This document shows positions 20,523 through 33,186 of a stretch of DNA of 61,601 bases, one piece after another; position 1 is the first letter of the stretch, and every line of letters begins with the position of its first letter. The DNA is from Diphasiastrum complanatum (lineage: Eukaryota; Streptophyta; Lycopodiopsida; Lycopodiales; Lycopodiaceae). The notes beneath the pieces are model-generated. The model had not been told where the DNA came from, made no database searches, and worked only from the letters and a program-made list of their open reading frames with translations. A program made the position numbers and the translations under genes. Location: positions 24,488,357 through 24,549,957 of the forward strand of contig CM055113.1 of assembly GCA_029204225.1 (NCBI GenBank), read 5' to 3'.

Positions 20523-21172
20523 TGTGAAAGATTTCAGATCCTTAAGATCCAATCTACTTGAATGATCTTTGGTTAGAAAGAGAAATACACTACCAATTTC
20601 ACCAATGTAGAAAAATCAGCATCTACACACAATTTTAGATGCAAACACTAATAGAACTTGATCAAACTTGAATGAAATGATTATGTACTGTTGCTGTCCG
20701 TACAAAACCAGCAAGATACTGTATTTCACACGTGTGGATCCAAAAATAACAAATATAGATCATTCTACACATAGAATTGCAAGCAATCACCAAGATAGTG
20801 CACCAATGGATAGTAGAACCCAAGAGAACCATGTATAAGCATGAAATGAGATAGAGAAGAGAGAAGATGACTCTCTCCACGAGTTACATCCTTTTATAGC
20901 AGGTCCAGACCCTATTTGGCCACTTGGCTTTCCCACCAAAATGCTAACCCTACCAATTTTGGGTCTAGATTCAATGTACCCAACTTATTCAAATTGAATC
21001 TACTCAAACTCGCATTCTATCTTTCCCACACTTTCAAAAAGTGTTTATTCAAATGAAATTTAGACTAATGAGCTTTGAAAAGTCAACCTCTAAGTCTAAA
21101 ACAAGTTTTGGCCTCAATATGCCAAATATGGAAATATTGCAAAATGTGATGAAACTAGTTGAATCTTTCACA
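20523..21172 (-). repeat. 3' LTR of element 4
   Basis: 650 bases, the partner of 25733-26382. CACACGTGTG lies at 20727-20736. Confidence 0.93.
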
Positions 21173-21765
21173 CTCCCTCTTCAACTAGTTTTAGCATAGA
21201 CTTTGATAATACTCCAAGTGAAGTCCTATGCTTCATGAACAAGTCTTTTCCCAATGCTTTGGTGAAGATATCAGCTACACATTCCCTTGAAGACACATGT
21301 TGAAGCTCCACCTCCTTTGCAATGACTCGCTCCCTCACAAAATGATATTGTATCTCAATATGCTTGCTCCTAGCATGAAAGATAGGATTGGATGCCATTC
21401 TTTGGGTTGATTGATTGTCAAAAAAGATGATTGGGCTCTCTGAAAAATCCAGCAAGTGAATATCCTTGATCATCCTTTTGATCCATACCATCTCCTTTGT
21501 GCAATGTGTAAGAGCTTTGTACTCGGCCTCACTAGATGACAATGAGATAGTGGCTTGTTTCTTTGACATCCATGATATAGCTCCATCACCTATGAAAATA
21601 CAATAAGCACTAATGGATTTCCTATCTATTACATCTCTAGCATAGTCCGAATCTGAAAATCCAAAAAGATTAGGTGATGATCCCTCATACAATATGCCAA
21701 AATCTCGAGTTCCAATGATGTACCTCAAAACTCGCTTTCCTAGCTTCCAATGCTCCTAGCATAGT
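21168..21765 (-). pseudogene. RNase H domain and RT tail of element 4
   Basis: Copia pol sequence resumes at about 21765 with the RT-RNase H joint (EHWKLGKRVLRYIIGTRDFG) and continues as a 186-codon frame from 21728. It contains the RNase H motifs GFSDSDYARDVIDRKS and ISLSSSEAEYKAL and the C-terminus ADIFTKALGKDLF..RTSLGV. It ends at 21168 inside the first bases of the 3' LTR. It is out of frame with the preceding unknown segment and has no separate start signal, so it is unlikely to be translated. The domain itself looks well preserved. Confidence 0.85.
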
Positions 21766-22650
21766 TTTTGCCAATAGAACTTTGATCCATCGTAAGAATG
21801 ATCTTCTTCCTAAGAATATATCTCCTTTCAATGATCATGTAATGCTCAAAATAGAAACAACCATAATTGATATAGAGAATAGTGTCCACTTGGGATGCTT
21901 CACTATTTCTTACATCAATTTTACATGTAAAAATGTCACTAGAATATGAAGAATCAAATAGAATGTAAGTGAGATGATTCCACCATGCTTCCAACTCTAA
22001 ACTCTCTGGAAAAATACAGCAAACAAACAATAAATGTGAGTGATCAACTTTTGCTTGCATGTCTCCTCCTCCTTTGTCCTTCGTTGTCGTGTATCCACCA
22101 TGATACTCCATGAATGAGCCTCCATCTTCATCTTGCCTCATGATACCATCATACCTTGATGACTTGACCATGAATGAGTGACATAATTAACCTCCAATAG
22201 CTTCATTTCCATCAAAAAAATCAGCCAAGAATGATAGTACAAATCCAACATCAAAACAATGCTCACCAATGTAGCTAGTTTTACCATATCTTGACAATTT
22301 GCACACATCCACATGAAATTGCTCAAACATGAGATAGAACAAGTAAAGTAAACTTGAACAACACTTATTTGATTCTCCTTTGACCTTAATTTAGTCTTCA
22401 ATATGCTGCAAAAACAAATCCATAACACCTTTGCCAATTACCTCTCCTTTGATGCTCTTGACTAGCTCCAAATTGCCACCTTCCCTTTTGACTGGTTGAA
22501 GTGCTTTGAGATCAACTTCTTGATTTTCAACTTGATCATCAAAGTCATTGAACAAACTTTTTTTTCCAGATCCAATACTTGATTTTACAGCAAGATAACA
22601 TCCATCCACTTGAATAGCTCCATGTACACAAGAAGATCTTCCAAAAGATG
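21766..22650 (-). pseudogene. Unknown module replacing RT in element 4 (homologue of element 3 ORF2)
   Basis: Integrase runs in frame into this segment (…AMDLEYRSLMKS, then unrelated sequence), and its first part ends the long ORF at 22391. The following bases contain in-frame stops, but their translation matches element 3 ORF2 along its length: QEVDL, LVKSIK, MDLFLQ, a LMFEQFHVDVCKLS stretch against LMYEHCYVNVLKLS, and CKIDVRNSEAS. The two meet at 34 identical bases (21893-21926). The segment is about 885 bases, close to the size of the missing RT. It is not an RT: no NAFL or YVDD motif is present. Origin and role are unknown. Confidence 0.7.
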
Positions 22651-25132
22651 TTCCACTCTTCATAAGAGATCGATACTCAAGATCCATTGCTTGGATCCAC
22701 TCCTCTTCTTTCCTTGCTTGATCTACACTTGTAGGATCATCCAAAGAGGTTAGGAAAGCAACATAATTTCCAGAAACTACTTGCTTACCCTTTTGATCAT
22801 ATGTGAGCCTTGAAGGTACTTGTCTTTCTCTTGATATTCTCCTTGGCTTTTGACTTGATGAAGGTCCATCATCACCACCATCCAAAGTAGGATCCTTCTC
22901 ATCAACATCAAGAATGTTAGATCCATCTACTTTACCATCAATCATGCTTGAAGACACCTTTGGAATGTTTTCCTCATCAAAAATGACATCTCTACCAACA
23001 ATCACTTTGTTAGTAGAAGGAATGTAAACCTTGTAGGCTTTACTCATCTCACTATATCCAACAAAAATACCTCTTCTTGAAGATGGATCCTCCTTGGTCC
23101 TATCATCAAGAGTAATGTTGACATAGCATGTGCATCCAAAGGTTCTTAGAAAGTTGACACTCGGCCTCCTCTTGAATAGCATCTCAAAAGGTGTCCTTCC
23201 ATCCAAAATAGCACTCGGCCACCTATTGCACGAGAAATTGGCACACAACAAAGCTTGATCCCAAAATGGTTTGTCAAGATTAGCACTTAACCTCATAGCT
23301 TTAGCACTTTCACATAAAGTTCTATTCTTCCTTTCAGCCACTCCATTTTGTTGTGGGGTCCTTGATGTTGTATACTCCCTCTTAATCCCATGCTCATCAC
23401 AAAAGACCTTGAACTTGTTAGATATGTACTCACCACCATTGTCACCTCTCAAGCACTTGATCTTTGTGGTAAATTGGTTCTCCCTTGCATTCTTGAACTT
23501 GACAAAGACATCATACACTTCATCCTTGCTCTTTAGTAGATAGATCCAACAAAATCTACTAAAATCATCAATGAATGTTACATACATCTTAGCTCCACTA
23601 TTGCTAATTGTAGTAAATCCATGAATATCCGAATGTACAAGTTGAAAAGGCTTTGTAGATCTAGAAATAGATCTAGTATAAGGTAGTCTATGTGACTTAG
23701 ACAAAGCACAAGACTCACAAACATGCTTGTCATTACTTAAGGAACTTGGAAGACCAATCACAACCTTCTTCCTTGCCATTACCTCCAATGACTTGAAGTT
23801 GAGGTGTCCCATCCTTTTATGCCAAACCTCTTGAATAGAAATTTGCTCCCTTGCAACACATCCAACTTGGTTAGCAATAACACAAGCATCAAGTTTGAAC
23901 AACTTCCCTTGCCTTTTACCTTTTCCAATCAAGACATCCTTCCTTTTGATCAAACAAGAATCTCCATCAAACTCCACCTTGAGGCCCTTACTTAGTATTT
24001 GACTCACACTAAGCAAATTCTTGGTAATAGATGGAATAAACAAGACATCCTCCAAATGAACATTCCTATTTGTAGAGAGAGAAATAGGAATTGTGCCAAT
24101 CCCTTTGATTGCACACTCACCATCATTGGCTGTGTAGATCACCCTCTTGTCATCTCCATATGCCAACAAAGAAGTGAAGTACTCTTTGTGAAAGGTCATG
24201 TGTGAACTTGCTCCACTATCAATCCACCAAGGATCTAGATCTCCATCATTAGCAAGCATACATGAAGACATCACAAAAGCATCATCATTTGCATCTTGCA
24301 CATCCAAACCATCCTCATCAAGAGTAAGATTACCTTGCTTGTCTCCTTGATGTCTCTTATTCTTGTAGCACTCACTTGCAAAGTGTCCTTTGATGCCACA
24401 ATAGAAGCACTTGAGCTTTGATCTATCCTTCTTTTTGCCACTTGAAGAAGCATCCACTTGATCTTGCCCTTTAGACCACTTGCTTTTGGTTTTGTCCTTG
24501 AATTTGTCCTTTGTGAACATAGCATCCTCTTGAAGTGTCGATGTAGATCCACCTCTTGATTGAAGCCTATATTCCTCATTGATCAAGATCTCTTGAAGAT
24601 CCATCAAACTTGTCAAAGTCTTTTGAATAGCAATACTTTGAACAATGTTAGCATGAGCATCCAACAAGCCATTAAGAATCATTTGAATAAGCTCTCCTTC
24701 CTTAATGCTTTCATCTATGCAAGCTAACTCATCATTCAATGCTTTCATTCTCAAAACTAAAGTACTTGCACTTTCTTCATTCTTTTTCAAACAAGAAAAG
24801 ATTTGCCTTCTTAGAGTCAACACTCTAGAAGTAGACTTGGATTCATAAAGCTTCTTCAATGAGTTCCAAGCTTTCAAAGATGATGTGCACTTACCAACTT
24901 CCTTGAGAAGTTCATTGGTAACATTTATCTTTATCATGTGTAGAGCCTTCTTGGCCCTCTTGTCATACCTCAATTGATCTTGTTGTGTTGCTGGTCTCTC
25001 CTACAAACCTACAACAATATCCAAAACATCATTCATCTCAAGAAGTGACTCCATCCTCACTTTCCATAATGAATAGTTACTTGAGGTAAGTCTATCATTG
25101 GCTTCCAACATGACTCCAATTGAGGTTGCCAT
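22391..25132 (-). pseudogene. Copia gag-protease-integrase of element 4
   Basis: The frame opens at ATG 25132 (MATSIGVMLEANDRLTSSNY), is cut by one TAG at 25001-25003 and then stays open for 860 codons. In order it contains the gag core (VTNELLKEVGKC), an intact CCHC knuckle CFYCGIKGHFASEC near 24370-24420, and the protease motif WWIDSGASSHM near 24210. Gag-pre-integrase (VWHKRMGHLNFKSL) and the integrase core follow, with catalytic residues in HSDIHG, RGDNGGEY and NGVAERKNR, so the DDE triad is present. After the linker the frame passes into the unknown module instead of RT. Apart from the TAG it looks functional. An alternative start downstream of the TAG (24973) would lose the first part of gag. 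Confidence 0.9.
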
Positions 25133-25719
25133 GTAGCAATGACCTGATCTTCTCTTTCAACCTGCTTCAATGCACAAAGCACTCCTTTGAACAACAACAA
25201 ATGCTTTCAAAAGAAATCACCAAGATTTGAAACTATCTCACAAATTCTCTTCTAGCACTTATCCAAGCAAATCAACACATAGAATCATGGAATTTTGATC
25301 AACCTATGATCTATCCTTAATCTAATGACTTTTGCCACTTTCTAAGATTGAAACACACTCAAATGAAGTCCAGCAACCTCACTATCTAGAGATCCAATCA
25401 AAATTAGGGTTTTGACAAAATCACAAAAAATTGATTATTCCAAATTTACATGCAAATGCTGAAATTTTGATATGCAATCTATAAGCCACCACTTAGGCTG
25501 AACCAATGATCCAAAAATCGGCCAAATCCAGCATGTGAACTCAAAAAATGGAATTGAACAAGTATATTGACCTATTTAGTGTTTTGATCTACAAAAGATC
25601 CAATCTACAAAAGCAAAAAATCTGATTTTGGTGTAGAATCCTCTCTAGCATGCTCTAGACTTGATATCTTCACCAAATCATTGATAGATCTGATTTCCTC
25701 CTTCATAACCTGAAACACA

Positions 25720-25732
25720 AGCTCTGATACCA
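25720..25732 (-). other. Primer-binding site of element 4
   Basis: The minus strand reads TGGTATCAGAGCT immediately after the end of the 5' LTR. Confidence 0.9.
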
Positions 25733-26382
25733 TGTGAAAGATTTCAGATCCTTAAGATCCAATCTACTTGAATGATCTTTGATTAGAAAGAGAAATACAC
25801 TACCAATTTTACCAATGTAAAAAAATCAACATCTACACACAATTTGAGATGCAAAAACTAATAGAACTTGATCAAACTTGAATGAAATGATTATGTACTG
25901 TTGCTGTCCGTACAAAATCAGCAAGCTACTGTATTTCACACGTGTGGATGCAAAAATAGCAAATACAGATCATTCTACACATAGAATTGCAAGCAATCAC
26001 CAAGATAGTGCACCAATGGATAGTAGAACCCAAGAGAACCATGTATAAGCATGAAATGAGATAGAGAAGAGAGAAGATGACTCTCTCCACGAGTTACATC
26101 CTTTTATAACAGGTCCAAACCCTATTTGGCCACTTGGCTTTCCCACCAAAATGCTAACCCTACCAATTTTGGGTCTAGATTCAATGTACCCAACTTATTC
26201 AAATTGAATCTACTCAAACTCGCATTCTATCTTTCCCACACTTTCAAAAAGTGTTTATTCAAATGAAATTTAGACTAATGAGCTTTGAAAAGTCAACCTC
26301 TAAGTCTAAAACAAGTTTTGGCCTCAATATGCCAAATATGGAAATATTGCAAAATGTGATGAAACTAGTTGAATCTTTCACA
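25733..26382 (-). repeat. 5' LTR of element 4
   Basis: 650 bases. A TTATAAAAGG box lies near 26101-26110 (minus strand). CACACGTGTG at 25937-25946 is downstream of it and so is probably transcribed. Confidence 0.93.
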
Positions 26383-26387
26383 CACCG
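26383..26387. repeat. Target-site duplication CACCG (right)
   Basis: Exact match to 20518-20522, abutting the LTR. Confidence 0.9.
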
Positions 26388-26505
26388 TCCACCCTCCACA
26401 GCATTCCATCGCACACAATCACAAACGGACCACCTTCACCTCCATCCGTTTCCGTCGCATTACCCTGCATTGACCTGAAACGAAACCATCGCAATCACCG
26501 TTCAT

Positions 26506-29500
26506 CCGCATAAATTTCTAGGCCTAGGATGTAATGCATCTCTCCTAGATCTTGCATTTTAAACTCACATCCAAGTGCTAGCTTGGTTTCATCAACTAGC
26601 TTGATACAACTTCCACAAAGAATAATGTCATCAACATAAATTAGAAAAATGACAATATTGCTATCAACAAACTTTAGATACATGGAAGGATCATAGTCAC
26701 TAAGAGTAAATCCTAGTGAGATAGAAAAAGAATTAAGTCTTGAATACCATGATCTTGGTGCTTGCTTGAGTCATAAAGTCTTTTGAAGATCAAGCACACT
26801 TTGGACTCATCCTTGATGAATCCTTGAGGTTGTTCCATATAGATCTCCTCCTCAAGATAACCATCTAGAAAAGCATTGGATACGTCTAATTGGAACACCT
26901 TCCACTTGAAAAAACAAACAAGAGAAATAAGAATTCTTATTGTCACCATCTTTGCAATGGGTGCAAAGGTCTCCTCATAATCAAGACCATGGATTTGAGC
27001 AAATCCTTTGGCACATAATCTTGCTTTATGCTTGTTGATGGTGCCATCATGATTGAACTTGATCTGAAATACCCACTTGCAACCAATCACATGCTTGTTG
27101 GATGGAGGATCCACAAGCTCCCAAGTATTGTTGGTGATCAATGCATCATACTCTTGCGTCATGGCTTACCACTCCTTGGTATTGAGTGCCTCTTGTACAT
27201 TCTTTGGCTCTTCATGAGAGACATAACAAACATAATTAGTTGAATCAAGATCCACTTGTTTGCCTTTGTCAACATATGAGAGCCTCTTAGGCTCGGATCT
27301 ATCTCTCATGGATCTTCTTGGTGAGAAAATCCGAGGAGAGTCTTCTTCAAATCTCGACCCCATCACATCATGATTGTCTTCAAAATCAATAATTGATGAT
27401 GCATCCATAGATTTTTTGATCTCGGCCTCTTCAAAAGATGAGTGTTGATCTTTATGAAAGACAACATCTCTACTTTCAATAACTTGAGAAGTAGAGAGTA
27501 TAAAGACTCTATAGGCCTTCTTGATGGATGAGTATCCAACCATGATCCCTTTGCATGCACTAGGATCTTCCTTCTTCCTTGTTTCCAAGGGAATATGGAC
27601 AAAGCATAAGCATCCAAAAACTCTAAGGTGATCAACCTTAGGCTTCTTCAAAAATAAGATTTCATATGGTGACTTTCCTCCAAGAGCTATATGTGGGAGC
27701 CTATTGCAAAGATAATTTGCACAATTAATGGCTTCTCCCCAAAAATCTTTGGGCAAAGATGCCTCAATTCTCATAGAATTTGCACATTCACATAGGAATC
27801 TATTCTTTCTCTCGGCCACTCCATTTTGAGATGGAGAGTAGGCACAAGAAAACTCTCTTTTAATGCCTTCAAGCTCACAAAAATCTTGAAATTTGTTGGA
27901 GATATATTCACCACCTCCATCACTTCTAAGAGCTTTAATCTTGAATGAGAATTGCTTCTCTACATAAGCTTTGAAAATAAGGAAATGATCAAACACCATA
28001 GATTTAGAAGCAAGAAGATATATCCAAGTGAATCTTGTGTAATTATCAATGAAAGTAACAAAACAAGTGGCTCCTCCCTTGCTTGTAGTTGATGAGAAAT
28101 GCACATCCGAGTGGATTAACTCCAAAGGATGCTTGCTTTTGATAGAAGATCTTGTAAATGGCTTTTTGTGAGATTTAGCAATAGCACAAGCCTCACAAGG
28201 CTTGATCTTCTTGGAGAGTGACTTTGGCAAGCCAATAGCTTTGGCTTCTTTGATCATAGAGAGCATGGATTTGTAGTTGGGATGTCCCAACCTCCTATGC
28301 CATAATTCCTCCATAGAGAGTTTGTTCACAAGAGCAATATTACAAGCATTCACATACTCATTTGGATCTAGTTTATAGATGCCACCAAATCTAGATCCTA
28401 ATGCAAGTATCTCATCATTCTTCTTGATAGTGCAAGTATCAACATTGAATTTTACATCAAGGCCATTATCAAGCAATTGGCCAGCACTAATAAGATTCTT
28501 GGTAAGCTTAGGTACATAAAGAACTTAAGAGAGAGAAAGAACTTTAGAGGATGCAAGCTTCAAGGGAATGTTCCCTATGCCTTCAATAGGACATTCAAAA
28601 TCATTTGCAGTGTATATTGATTTCTTGACTCCATCATAAGGTGCAATAGAAGAGAAAGAGTCCTTGGAGCTACACATATGTGAAGAGGCTCCACTATCAA
28701 TATACCATAGGCCGTCCTTCTTGAAAGGAGTAGATGAGAAACTAGAGACCATAAGAGATCCCTCTCCATCACTTGCAATAGTGTCTTCCTTCTCATTGGT
28801 AATGTTGGCTTGCTTGAGTTGATTCTTCTTCTTGAAGCAATTGGTGGCATAATGACCTTTCTTGCCACAATAAAAGCACTTGATCTTCTTCTTCTTGAGC
28901 TTGGATGATGAAGCATTAGAGGAATCATCTTCCTCCTCATCTTTGTCTTTGGATTTGAATTTGTCCTTGCTTGAGGATTGTTGATGTTGGTTCTTGCTCC
29001 TCCCTTTGTGCTTATCCTTGGCAAAGAGAGCTTTGCCATCATTATGAGTGAGAGAAAGCTTGTCCATCCTCAAGAGCTTGTACTCTTGTCTTGATTCTTC
29101 CAAAATTAGTACACTTTGGAGAGCCTCCATACTTGGTAGCTCCTCCTCAATGGCATAGGATTGGACAAGGTTATCAAATTCACTTCTCAAGCCATTGAGA
29201 ATGACTTGAACTAGCTCATTTTGATTGATGGAATCACCAATACAAGCAAGTTCTCTATGAATATCTTTTACTCTCAAAACATAAGTAGATGCACTCTCAT
29301 CACTCTTTTGGGTACTTTGAAAGATTTGATTCCTAAGAGTGAGAAGCCTAGAGGTATTCTTAGCCTCATAGATAGTCTTGAGACAATCCCAAGCTTCTTT
29401 GGTTGTCGTACAAGTACCTATCTCCCTCAATATCTCATTAGAGACATTCATCTTAATGTAGTGGAGAGCCATCCTAGCTCTCTTTTTGTATTTTTGAACC

Positions 29501-29655
29501 TCTTGAAGAACTTGTGGTTCTTCCTCAAGGCCAAGAACTATGTCCATCATGTCTTGAAGGATCAAGATGGACTCCATCCTCATTTTCCAAATTGAATAGT
29601 TTGAAGTGGTCAATCTTTCACTTGATTCCAACAAGGATGAACCCATTGAAGACAT
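26506..29655 (-). pseudogene. Copia gag-pol of element 5, broken and 3'-truncated
   Basis: From a likely ATG at 29655 (MSSMGSSLLESSERL) the frame encodes gag, a CCHC knuckle (CFYCGKKGHYATNC), the protease motif WYIDSGASSHM, gag-pre-integrase (LWHRRLGHPNYKS), and integrase (HSDVHFS, RSDGGGEY, NGVAERKNR). RT follows with LDVSNAFLDGYLEEEIYMEQ and the box IYVDDIILCG. Breaks are an in-frame TAA at 28525-28527, TAA at about 27163-27165 between integrase and RT, and a one-base frameshift near 26772. RT ends at about 26506, right after HYILGLEI, where the C-rich sequence flanking element 4 begins. The second half of RT, RNase H and the 3' LTR are missing. Confidence 0.9.
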
Positions 29656-30398
29656 TTGAAGTGAAGAAAACTCAAATGATGAACAATAAATGTTGCTACA
29701 GACTCTCAATAGGATCCAATAAGAGAGTACTATCTCCTCCTATGAAAGATCTTGCAACTATTTGTGAATTGATTCTCACTAGCTACACAAATCTCTCTAA
29801 AACAAGATCTATTTCACATCAAATGATGGAGTATAGGCAAAGTTAGGATCAAACACTCTTAGCACGTGTGAAGTACTCTAAGAAACCAAATTTGACTCAA
29901 ATACAATGATATTGCATGAAACAAAATGGCTAAGATCTCGAAACAGTGCCTAGATCACATATAGATGAGATTGGCAAGCATACAACTGTGATTTTGTATC
30001 AACCAAGCAATCTCTTGACCAAACCAAATGTGTCCACCCACGTCTAGGTGCCCTACCTAACCCTCTTCAAAATCTTATAACTTCTGATTAGCTCAACCAA
30101 ATGGAATGAAACTGATTGCATCAAAAACTAGACAAAAATAGCTTCAAAACAAGCTATTAAGCAAGATAAATGGATCAAGCATGAGAGAGAACTTCCAAAC
30201 TGAAATTGGATGTTCCTCACATGTGTCTGAGCACCTTATTCCGTACAGTACCAGGTCAGATCCAATCAATGTCCTTTTGATCTCTTTTGATCCAAGATTG
30301 AACAAGATAGCTAGGAAAATGGGCCTTGACAAGTTCTAGCTCAAGATTGATGAAAATTTTTCACTTAGATGGATCAAAATACATGGTAACCTTAGGTA
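29656..30398 (-). other. Leader of element 5
   Basis: About 740 bases between primer site and gag with no coding motif. Confidence 0.5.
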
Positions 30399-30411
30399 GG
30401 CTCTGATACCA
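30399..30411 (-). other. Primer-binding site of element 5
   Basis: The minus strand reads TGGTATCAGAGCC, the exact plant Copia consensus, directly after the TTCAACA end of the LTR. Confidence 0.92.
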
Positions 30412-31071
30412 TGTTGAATTTCACACGTGTGGATTGTCCACTACATGTACTTGTGATCTCCTAAGGTGTGTGGATGCACCAAGATTAAGACTAGATTGAG
30501 ATTCAAGATTTATCTTTGATTCTATGACAAAAACACACTACTACATGCATTCAATCACTTCCAACTCTCACTCACACATGTGGGAAGTATTCAAAAAATA
30601 ATCTAAGTAAAAACAAGCTGCTCTCCTCGAGTAGAGAGAGAAAAAACATCATGAGCTCTCGGGTAGAGAGAGAAAGCTAGAAATCCAATAACTCACAAAA
30701 TCCATGAAATCACCAAATCAATTAGATCCAAAATGAGGAGTACAATGATACTAGTAGATCCACGAGCTACCACTATGCTTAACTATGATTGGACCATACT
30801 TTGTCACCTCTTGATCCTATTGGACCATTGATCCATGCACCTCTTAATTCTATTGAACTATATTCAAGCACACCTCAATTTCCTATTGGACCTCACAAGG
30901 TTCCACCTTTAAATCCTATTGGACCTCTTGGAATTCATCAAACAAAAGCTTTACACTTGTCTACACTATAATTGGCACGTGTTTAGTCTCTTACTCTATT
31001 TTGGCTCAATAGTGGCATTACAAGTGGAAATGCATAATTTGCCATCTATGCCAAATTTATTCCTATCAACA
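30412..31071 (-). mobile_element. 5' LTR of element 5
   Basis: 660 bases bounded by TGTTGA (30412) and TCAACA (31071), which are inverted ends. CACACGTGTG lies at 30422-30431, within 20 bases of the primer site. Two CTCG(A/G)GTAGAGAGAG boxes lie at 30626 and 30658. The outer flank is TCCTA. The matching copy is lost because the element's other end is truncated. Confidence 0.75.
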
Positions 31072-31202
31072 TCCTACACCTAGATGCTTGATGTAAGTAG
31101 CATAAGACCCCTATATCTAACATAGATAATCTTTTTCAATTCTTCACAACTCCAGTTTATGATATCAGTAGATTTAACATAATGACCTTTTTCATGGCTA
31201 GA

Positions 31203-32608
31203 CTAGTATGGCTCAAATATTGAGTTGGCGGTTGAGGATCCCTTGTCATGGATGTGTGCAGGTTTGAGTTTACCCGTTGAGTCAATGGTGACAGAACTAT
31301 CACGATTGCCAAAAGTGACTCGGCCTTTGCTCCAGTCATGAACGACTCGAGCATTGGTGAGCCACGGACGACCAAGTAGTAATTCATAAGAATAGACATT
31401 ATTAGGAATATCAAGTACTATGAGATTAACAGAAAACTTGAGACCTCCTAGTTTGATCAGCACGTGCTGAAGGAAACCGGTAGGTCGGACCACACTTTGA
31501 TCAGCCATCCGAAGCTGACAAGTAGGTTTGGCTAGCTTGTTGTTCAGATTCCATTTCATCATGAGGGATGTGGAAATGATATTAACCCCGGAACCTCCAT
31601 CGAGTACTACTAAATTTTCACGAGATTGATGATGATTAGTTGGGATCTTGATGTTGCCTCGTTCGCTGAGTGGATTGGTTAGATGTAAGGGCATTTCAGG
31701 CAACTCATCAATAGTGGTGGTGGTATTGGATTGGATCTGTTGTTTCCACTGGCCAGCATGCTTCCAGAGTACATGTAAGAAAAGAGTGACATTGGCTTGT
31801 AGTAGATCTCCCCAAACTTCGGTACCTTCAAGGGTTTTGCTTTCAAAGGGCTTGGGAGGTACTTTATGGGAAGAGAAAGATTGTTGGTCGGCATTGCAGA
31901 TTTGCTGACGATACTCATGATGCAGCTGAATTTTTTCAGACGGGTCAAGGTAAACTATCGGGGTTGAATCATCACTTGGAGGAACAGCCTGTGGTTGAGT
32001 TTTGTTGGGTGCAAGTGTAGGGGCTTGGCGTTGGGTTTGTGCCTCAGTCAAGACCCAAGCATGATGTGTTTCGATTGGTAAGGTTTCTACTTGCACTGAA
32101 TAGACAGGAGTGGCTGGCTTAGATCGAGATGGGCAATCCTTCACGGGATGTTCAATACCATAGTTTTCACAAGCTGGGGGAAAGCGGAGTTTATCTAGGC
32201 AACGAATACTAGGATGTTTATCTGCACATATGAAGCATCCTCGTATTGCAGACAGTTGATGTGCGGCAAAGATAGCCTGGTTTGGATTGTAAGCTTGGGC
32301 ATTGGGATCCACTAGTTGAGCATTAGAATCACAGGTATAATAAACAACCGTTTCAGTAGAGTATTGTTTTCCACATAGTAGGTGGCCGGATCAATGGTAT
32401 TCGGATCAAGATAATGGACAGCGTTTTGTGGGGTAGGTTGGTTAACAACAAACTGTTGTCGTGGGGATTGATATTGATTTGGTTTTCTGTCTGTAGGCAA
32501 ATATCTGACATAAAACTCTGAATATCTCCATGGTTGGTTGATAATATGATGAGATTCCTTCCTGTCTTTACGGCATCCAAAACGGAGCACAAATAGCGAA
32601 GAAATCAC
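31203..32608 (-). pseudogene. Gypsy-type gag zinc knuckle plus aspartic protease fragment
   Basis: Two overlapping frames (32608-32312 and 32312-31203) belong together after a frameshift near 32350. The downstream part has a knuckle-like CFICADKHPSIRC and a second, imperfect CENYGIEHPVKDC. It is followed by a retropepsin-type domain with VVLDGGSGVNIIS (active-site D-G-G in place of D-T/S-G) and the flap-end motif LLLGRPWL, as in Gypsy polyproteins. The frame stops at 31203 and no RT follows, so pol is lost. A methionine-type primer site on the same strand lies at 32877. The exact Gypsy clade is not resolved. Confidence 0.75.
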
Positions 32609-32876
32609 CAGTTATGTGTAGAAAACCGTAACCTCAAACTGGTTTGAATTTTCAACTGGCTACAAAATTGCCAATTTTCCACCAACTTTTTTCCTGTCTG
32701 ATGCTATGCACAGGCTAATAAGCCCTTTGCTGAGCTTGGCAAGCCTTTGTAAACTAGAAACCGTGCACCAGTGCTTTACTTTCTGTCTCCAACCCGCCGT
32801 AAACCACAAACTCTCAGAAGACTCTTCTCCCAAAGCTCTCTTCAACGACGACACTATACTGTGTACACTCCCTGTA

Positions 32877-33180
32877 TGGCTCTAATACCAACTTAGAATT
32901 TGATTCGAACAGAAACACAGATCATGCTATACAGTAACACAGACAAAAAACACTCTCCACAACAAGCTCACATAGCAACTGTATTTCTCAAAATGAAAAT
33001 ACACTATACATATAGTTCTTCACTCAGGTAACTCATGCATGACCCAGGTTGCTGTGGACGGGACGCGTGTCCCGTTGACTCGCCTTGTGGCGAAGCCAAT
33101 TGATCCTTATCAAATGATAGGATCCATAGTACTGTAACACAATGATTCTACTCTAATTCTAACTCATAGTTCATCAAGAA
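32877..33180 (-). mobile_element. Primer site and partial 5' LTR of a Gypsy element
   Basis: The minus strand reads TTGGTATTAGAGCC at about 32877-32890, upstream of the gag/protease fragment, so the sequence to its right is taken as 5' LTR. The LTR end here is not a clean CA and its 5' boundary is not visible. A 7-base inverted repeat ACGGGAC/GTCCCGT with a 4-base loop lies at 33058-33075. Confidence 0.45.
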
Positions 33181-33186
33181 GAACCT

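Larger units (their letters stand above)
20523..26382 (-). mobile_element. Full-length Copia-type element lacking RT (element 4)
   Basis: A 5860-base element with 650-base LTRs (20523-21172 and 25733-26382), TGTGAAAG/CTTTCACA ends, a primer site at 25720-25732 and a CACCG target duplication. The LTRs differ at about 13 positions by eye (around 2%), so it is older than element 3. Its coding order on the minus strand is gag, protease, integrase, then an unrecognised segment where RT should be, then RNase H. That segment is related to ORF2 of element 3. The element is therefore dependent on others for reverse transcription. Confidence 0.92.

Noticed and set aside
20189-20552. Cys-rich minus-strand ORFs
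   Set aside because: They are translations of C-rich repetitive flanking DNA, overlap each other in two frames, and run into an LTR.
33058-33075. GC-rich inverted repeat as a terminator
   Set aside because: Seven-base arms with a 4-base loop in an LTR of a plant element; no reason to call a terminator.
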